Positions 59,076 to 64,000 of a stretch of 64,000 bases of DNA are shown here, piece by piece. The stretch covers positions 25,041,091-25,105,090 of the forward strand of contig JAIUCV010000007.1 of NCBI GenBank assembly GCA_026724425.1, in the 5' to 3' direction. Within the stretch, counting starts at the first letter, position 1. Each line of letters opens with the position of its first letter. The DNA comes from Erythrophleum ivorense (Eukaryota; Streptophyta; Magnoliopsida; Fabales; Fabaceae). The notes beneath the pieces were generated by a model. It did not search any database, was not told the origin of the DNA, and was given only the letters and a program-made list of their open reading frames with translations. Position numbers and translations under genes: made by a program.

Positions 59076-61853
59076 TGATAAATACATTTTTCTATATATT
59101 TTATTCTCTTAAACTTGGGCATTTTAATAAGGAATTATGGCTTTAAGACTTTAATTAGATAAGATTTTATTTTAGTAGCCATTTCTATATTTTAGGAGTT
59201 AATTTGCAAAATTTTGGAATTTTAATGCACAAATCTTTTTAAATGAATTTTGTGAATATTCTTATTTCATCTTTTCCATTTTTTTTGTGCAAATTTTAAT
59301 GAGGAAATGATGCTTGAATGAGAATTTGATTTAAAGAAGAGAAGAACCTTCCACATCCAGCACATGACACGTGGATTTTGTTTGAGGGAAATGAAGAACA
59401 AAGCAAGCCATAAACTCGTGAAGCAGACTTGTGGTGAAGAGAAGAAACATGAGAGGAAATTTTACAAGAGAAGCTATGGGTTGACATAGAGAAGGAGAGC
59501 ACATGAAGCCACGGGTTTAGCTCTAAAGTTACACCCATTAGCTGAAGAACGTGGAGTGGAAGAAGCATGCAACAACCACGAGGAGCTGATGTGGGTTATA
59601 GGAGAGTTAAATGAAGAAACAAATGAGGTAGGGGTTCACATAAACACGAGATCATGAAGCTGAGCTTGAATAGAGAAGAACACTGCTGCCACTTCACTCA
59701 CAAACACACATAGGACATGATTTATGTGAGAAGCTTGAAGCAACTATATCTCACTTGGCAGAACAGTGCATAAAGTAAGAAGAAAAAGCAACATGGTAGG
59801 CTAGATGAAAAAGCATACTCGAGCAACCCTTCACTCAACATTAACACACATGCATAACTCAAGAAGGAAGCCACACGTCCAGCTTACAGCCAACTCTCAC
59901 ACCAGCCACGGGCATGTGAAGAAAGTGAGGAAAAAACACATGAAAGGCAGAACGTGCATGTGAGAGGAGGTTCCCAATGAGAAAAGAGAAGGAAGAAGCC
60001 ATGGGTTTTAAAGGGAACTACAACACCAAAAACAGAGCGATGCTAGGGATGTTACATGAAGGAAGAAGCTAGATCAGAGCTGTGAAAAGTCGCATGATTT
60101 ACATGAAGTTTCAGTGAGGAGCAGAACGAGTTGAGAACGTACGAGTAATCATGTGGAAGAGTTTCTCATGGGAATGAAAGAGCTAAAGCAATGAGCAAAT
60201 GATGTACGTGAATGGCATGGTCTGAACAAGGAAGACTCCAGGTGAGCAAAAACCATATGAACAATGCAACATAAGGTTACAGGTAGCAGCAAAAGCAAAG
60301 ACTCAGGCATAGGTTTGTGGAAGCTTGAGGATAAAACATGTGAAAGACGTGAAAAAAATTGAGTTGGAAAGAATAAGCTCTTGTGGGATAAAGGAATATG
60401 CTAACACATGATTCATTAAAGCAAAACAAGCCTTGGCCAATCCATGATCTAACCATCCAGATCATCCATCCACGATCCAGTTGAGCACGTGGAATTGCAT
60501 GTAAGAAGAACACTTGAGATATCGACGTGGATTGTTACGAGGATACAAAAAGAAGAAGCAACCACGTGAGGGGAATATAGAATACATTCGTGGCAGCATC
60601 AGGAGACACACATCATCTAAAAATTCATCCATCGAATAAAACACATCCATGCCATTCCATTCATTCATATCCTTTCATCCAAAGGCTAAGGAATTAAGAG
60701 TGACCTATAAGCACGTGAAGATGATTAATGAAGCACGTGATAAGGCTGGGGGCTGGGAGCAGAATCATACACACAATCCATTGTCATTCGAGGAGATCAT
60801 CACATTCCACACCAACCATCGTATTCGCTCCATTGTCTTATTTGCAGAACACACTCCACACCACGCCATAGCCACTCATCCTTTATTGCAATTCCATCTC
60901 CATTCAAATGAAGCTCTAATTCCCCTTGTGGCTAGCTAGGAGGAAGATCCTTGGTTAAAACTGGAATCCATGGAGAAGAACATAGAATTTTGGCTAAGAT
61001 TTTCTTAATTTCCTACACTTTTTCTCTTTCATGTATTTTGTTGGTTAAGTTGTATTTGATGGGGAATTTGTGTAATTTTAATTAGTGGCTGGTTAGACAC
61101 TAATTAAAAAACCTTTTTGTTGTTTAATTGGTTGGATTAAATACTAAATTTTTCATTTTTCTTTAATTTCCCATATATGCCATAAAGGTGTTCGATAAAA
61201 TGCACAAGTGAAATTATGAGCTTTATTGTTTGATTTAAGGATTTCTTGGAGTTTGGTTGGTTAATTAAACATCCTAGAGTGTCAATTTAGAGGCTAATTG
61301 ATCAATTAATTATTCAATTCAAATGTTCATAGATCTTAATCACAAGAATTAGTAATTTAATGGTACTTGATGTCTTAATTAATATCAAATTGCTAGGTTC
61401 TTAAATCTTGAGTAGTAATTTAAGATCATTTGCCAATGGATATAATTAGGGATCCTTAGACCAGAATTAATCACAATTGAATTAGGGTATGGATAGTGGA
61501 TACCTAAGGGCGAATCTAAAGCTAGTCACAAGCCCATTATTAACATTAATCACAATTGAATTAGGGTATGGATAGTGGATACCTAAGGACGAATCTAAAG
61601 CTAGTCACAAGCCCATTATTAACAATAAATCATACAATTAGGTAGCAATTAGGAATTTTAATTCGGTTTTATTTCAATTTGTTTAAGTCAATCAAACCCC
61701 CTGTAGTTTGGAAATTTTTAAAGTCTTTTAACATTTAGAAAACCCAATTGAACATTGAACTCCATTTCCAAGGGAGATGACCTAGGTTGCACCACTAGCT
61801 ATATAATTTCTCAACTTAATTTTATTTTGAGGGTTGCGCGACACGACCCATCA
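59076..61853 (+). repeat. 3' LTR of element B
   Basis: It is 2778 bp long, starts TGATAAATACATTTTTC and ends ACACGACCCATCA. It is uninterrupted and therefore gives the reference for the split 5' LTR. It contains a 79-bp tandem duplication not found in the 5' LTR. Confidence 0.93.
61466..61623 (+). repeat. 79-bp tandem duplication in the B 3' LTR
   Basis: Units 61466-61544 and 61545-61623 both run ATTAATCACAATTGAATTAG ... CCCATTATTAAC and differ at one position (GGGCG versus GGACG). The 5' LTR has a single unit near 54768-54846. Confidence 0.93.
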
Positions 61854-61858
61854 GTAAG
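61854..61858. repeat. Right target-site duplication GTAAG of element B
   Basis: Identical to 29872-29876. Confidence 0.92.
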
Positions 61859-63342
61859 TCCAAAATCCACAAGTGAATGGGTGAGGCTAATCCACTTACT
61901 TAGCAAGCATATGGATGCCTTGTATGACTTATTCACATGTTAAGATTACTTCTTGAATGTTTATATTATGTAATATGCCAATGCATGCATTTGTAAGACA
62001 TGTTTTGCATACTTTATGTATAGTTGAAATGGGAGATGAGCTATTGGGATTTTTTGAATCTCATCCCCTCCTCTCCAATGTCTTAACATTCTAGGTGGAG
62101 CAATTGGACAAGGTAATGGAAGCCACCAAGCCTAGAAGATGGAGATTGACATCAAAATGTATGAAAATGCCTAGTTTTGCCTCTCTTGTAGCCAAACACA
62201 TGGCATATGATGTAATCCCATGATGAAATTGTTATAAAATCATATGAGCATATATAATTACCCAAATGTATGATGTATGAATAAAAATTGATGCCAAATG
62301 TATGATATGATATTGCATGGTTTGGGTATACAATGGCAAGACTAGACATTTGCATTCTTATGTATATCATAGGGTGGATGAGTGAGTTTGAGAAATATGG
62401 GTTTGTGTACCTTTGAGACAAGTTTAGAATTTCATTTGGTGCATTCCTACGTGCTCAAGTGGTCATGGTTGCCTTGGAGCTCAATTGGACCATTTGGACC
62501 CTTTGTAAAGCTTAAAAATGACTATTTTACAACCCAATGTCAAAATCTATCCAAATAGATGAATTTGCTTATGAAATTTGGTACACATGTAGATCGTATC
62601 TAGAGAATTTTGAAGAACTAAAGACTAGATTATTTCGAGCTCTATAGAATTAATTATGAATTTCCAAAGTTGTCATTTTTTTGCTAAATTCATACAGGTA
62701 ATATTTATATGGTTAGAAACTTAGACTGTGATATTTGTGAGTCAAATGATGTCCAATACTCATGAAATGTTACAAGCATAAACTAGACATGATAATATTT
62801 CCATGGCCACTAAGATCACCCCAATTGGACCTCTGAGCAGGGAGATATGAATTTTTGAAGTTGGAGATCAGTACTAAGGATGACAGTTGACCTCTAGTAC
62901 TATTCGATCAGTTTTCGGTGCCTAGTAGCCTCTGTTGTGGTCTGGATTTATTTGTAGCATAAAGTAGATATCTTTAAATTTCTAGAATGGTATAGTGGGA
63001 CTGATTTCAATTTTTCTAAAATTAGTTATGATTTTTCAAATTTTAGGCACAGAATCTGGAAAACTAATCTGAGATTGCACTAGGGTATTTTGTGTATTTG
63101 CTCCCTTTACTCAAGGTATGGACCATCTCTTGAGCTTGTTATGAGTGGTATTTAGGTATTTAAGTGTGAGAATGAGAAGGATGAGTCCATATGACCTATG
63201 GGACTCTAAGAGAAAATTTTTACCCGTGGAGAAAGGCATTTTGATTTATGATTCTCTATGCCATTATGTTGCTTCTCACATAATTTAGATGAGATGAGGC
63301 ATGAGATTTGCATGAGTTGAGTGTTAAAGTTATAGTGTTATA
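61859..63342 (+). repeat. 5' LTR of element R2, right part
   Basis: It resumes the LTR interrupted at 29876. The first 400 bp match 27046-27425 of R1 (the 'gagctattgggatt' block, the 'cctctccaatgtcttaacat' block, CATATGATGTAATCC). It ends GTGTTATA, a decayed TA/CA end, a few bases before the PBS. Confidence 0.82.
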
Positions 63343-63347
63343 TTTAT

Positions 63348-63363
63348 TGCTATCAGAGCAAAG
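63348..63363 (+). other. Primer-binding site of element R2
   Basis: TGCTATCAGAGCAAAG corresponds to the initiator-Met PBS TGGTATCAGAGC with one change. It fixes 27432-63342 as a 5' LTR, so the element's body continues to the right. Confidence 0.78.
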
Positions 63364-64000
63364 TTCTAGGCTCTCTCAAGTTGGATTTGGCTTGAAGATG
63401 TGGTAACAAGCCTATGTAAAGGTTTGTATAGTTATGTAAAGCCTTATATAAGACATTTTGGCTGTGTGAAGATAGTTTGTGGTTATGTTTATGATAAATG
63501 AGTTGTAGAATGGTCTTGGAGTAGTTAGTGGATATCAGGGAAGGCTGGCCTCTAGAGTAGCTTGAGCAAAGCTAAGTGATCCGACGACTGGAGCTCTATG
63601 AGATATGATAACTCACCAAGATTAGTGGCAAGCCCTAGGTATGAACGAAGATATCGTTAATACGAAGAGGCTTGTCGAAGAGAGAGTATGTGAAGCCTAA
63701 TTCTCCCTGCTAGTCATACTCAGACCATTCTTGGATGTCTCGTGTAATGTAGAAATGAGTAAAGATGCAGTGCGATATGAGATGAGACTGCGGCTATATG
63801 GGACTAGTTTAGAGGGGAAATGAAAAAAAGAGTTACCCCCTAGCCACAACACTCAAATGTCTAGATAAGTTTTAGAGCCCAAAATGCTAATTCCCTCAAG
63901 CCAGAGGTTTAAGTTACGAGGTACACCCCCTAGAGCCTAATGGCTCAGAGGTGACAGCTAGTTATGCATGAATAAAGCAAGAGGTGAAACCCTCTAGCTT
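63364..64000 (+). other. 5' internal leader of element R2
   Basis: This is the start of the interior of an initiator-Met-primed gypsy element. No Gag frame is reached before the window ends. Confidence 0.6.

Larger units (their letters stand above)
29877..61853 (+). mobile_element. Element B: non-autonomous Tat/Athila-like gypsy element, split by an Ogre-like insertion
   Basis: The span is 31,977 bp including the nested 22.5-kb element; B itself is about 9.5 kb. It has a 2.7-kb 5' LTR in two pieces (29877-31625 and 54130-55078), a tRNA-Asp-type PBS (55084-55101), a ~4-kb interior, a PPT (59055-59075), a 2778-bp 3' LTR and a perfect TSD GTAAG. No RT, RNase H or integrase is visible in its interior. 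It is thus a large retrotransposon derivative that would have needed proteins in trans. The PBS and the AAGTGTGGGG-rich 3' interior place it near Tat/Athila (inferred). Confidence 0.9.

Noticed and set aside
1..64000. Host genes, tRNA or rRNA genes
   Set aside because: No exon-like frame with a non-transposon domain and no cloverleaf with A and B boxes were recognised. tRNA-like matches are only the primer-binding sites. A dedicated tRNA or gene-model search could overturn this.

Overview
The window is a stretch of repeat-only nuclear DNA from a flowering plant, most likely a eudicot with a repeat-rich genome. It is AT-rich, and every recognisable coding trace belongs to a plant LTR retrotransposon (Ty3/gypsy chromovirus, Ty3/gypsy Tat/Ogre, Ty1/copia) or to the end of a CACTA-type DNA transposon. 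I found no host gene, tRNA or rRNA that I could support. The species cannot be named from this sequence.

Left part (1-24985). Two diverged LTR fragments in minus orientation (1-3505) abut a Ty1/copia pol remnant. That remnant is split by a complete 10.6-kb chromovirus-type gypsy element on the minus strand (3788-14411), with ~2.9-kb LTRs, an initiator-Met PBS, a PPT and a perfect CTTAA target-site duplication (TSD). The copia remnant resumes at 14417 and runs into its 3' LTR, which is cut at 15885 by a CACTA-like terminus with subterminal repeats. After an unassigned stretch come a minus-strand LTR related to element B (17817-20145), a diverged chromovirus-like LTR (20146-22766), and the LTR plus 3' internal end of another minus-strand Tat/Athila-like element, called C here (22767-24985).

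Right part (24985-64000). This is a set of nested insertions. Element C is cut by LTR R1 (24986). R1 is cut inside its LTR by a related element R2 (starts 27432), whose 5' LTR is interrupted at 29876 and resumes at 61859; its PBS is at 63348 and its body leaves the window. R2's LTR carries element B (29877-61853, TSD GTAAG), a non-autonomous Tat/Athila-like element with a tRNA-Asp-type PBS and an unfamiliar degenerate acidic ORF. B's 5' LTR is split by a 22.5-kb Ogre-like element (31626-54124). That element has long LTRs, a PBS of the type reported for Ogre (TGGCGACTCCACTGGGGA), the extra ORF1, gag, protease with a G-patch-like segment, a probable intron, RT, two RNase H modules, integrase, a 3' minisatellite and a duplicated PPT. 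Its 3' LTR in turn holds a 753-bp solo LTR (TSD CCTGT).

All coding regions are broken by stops or frameshifts, so nothing here looks autonomous now. The interest lies in the layered insertion history, the preserved Ogre-like architecture, the decay pattern and several tandem duplications. No convincing new functional system was seen.
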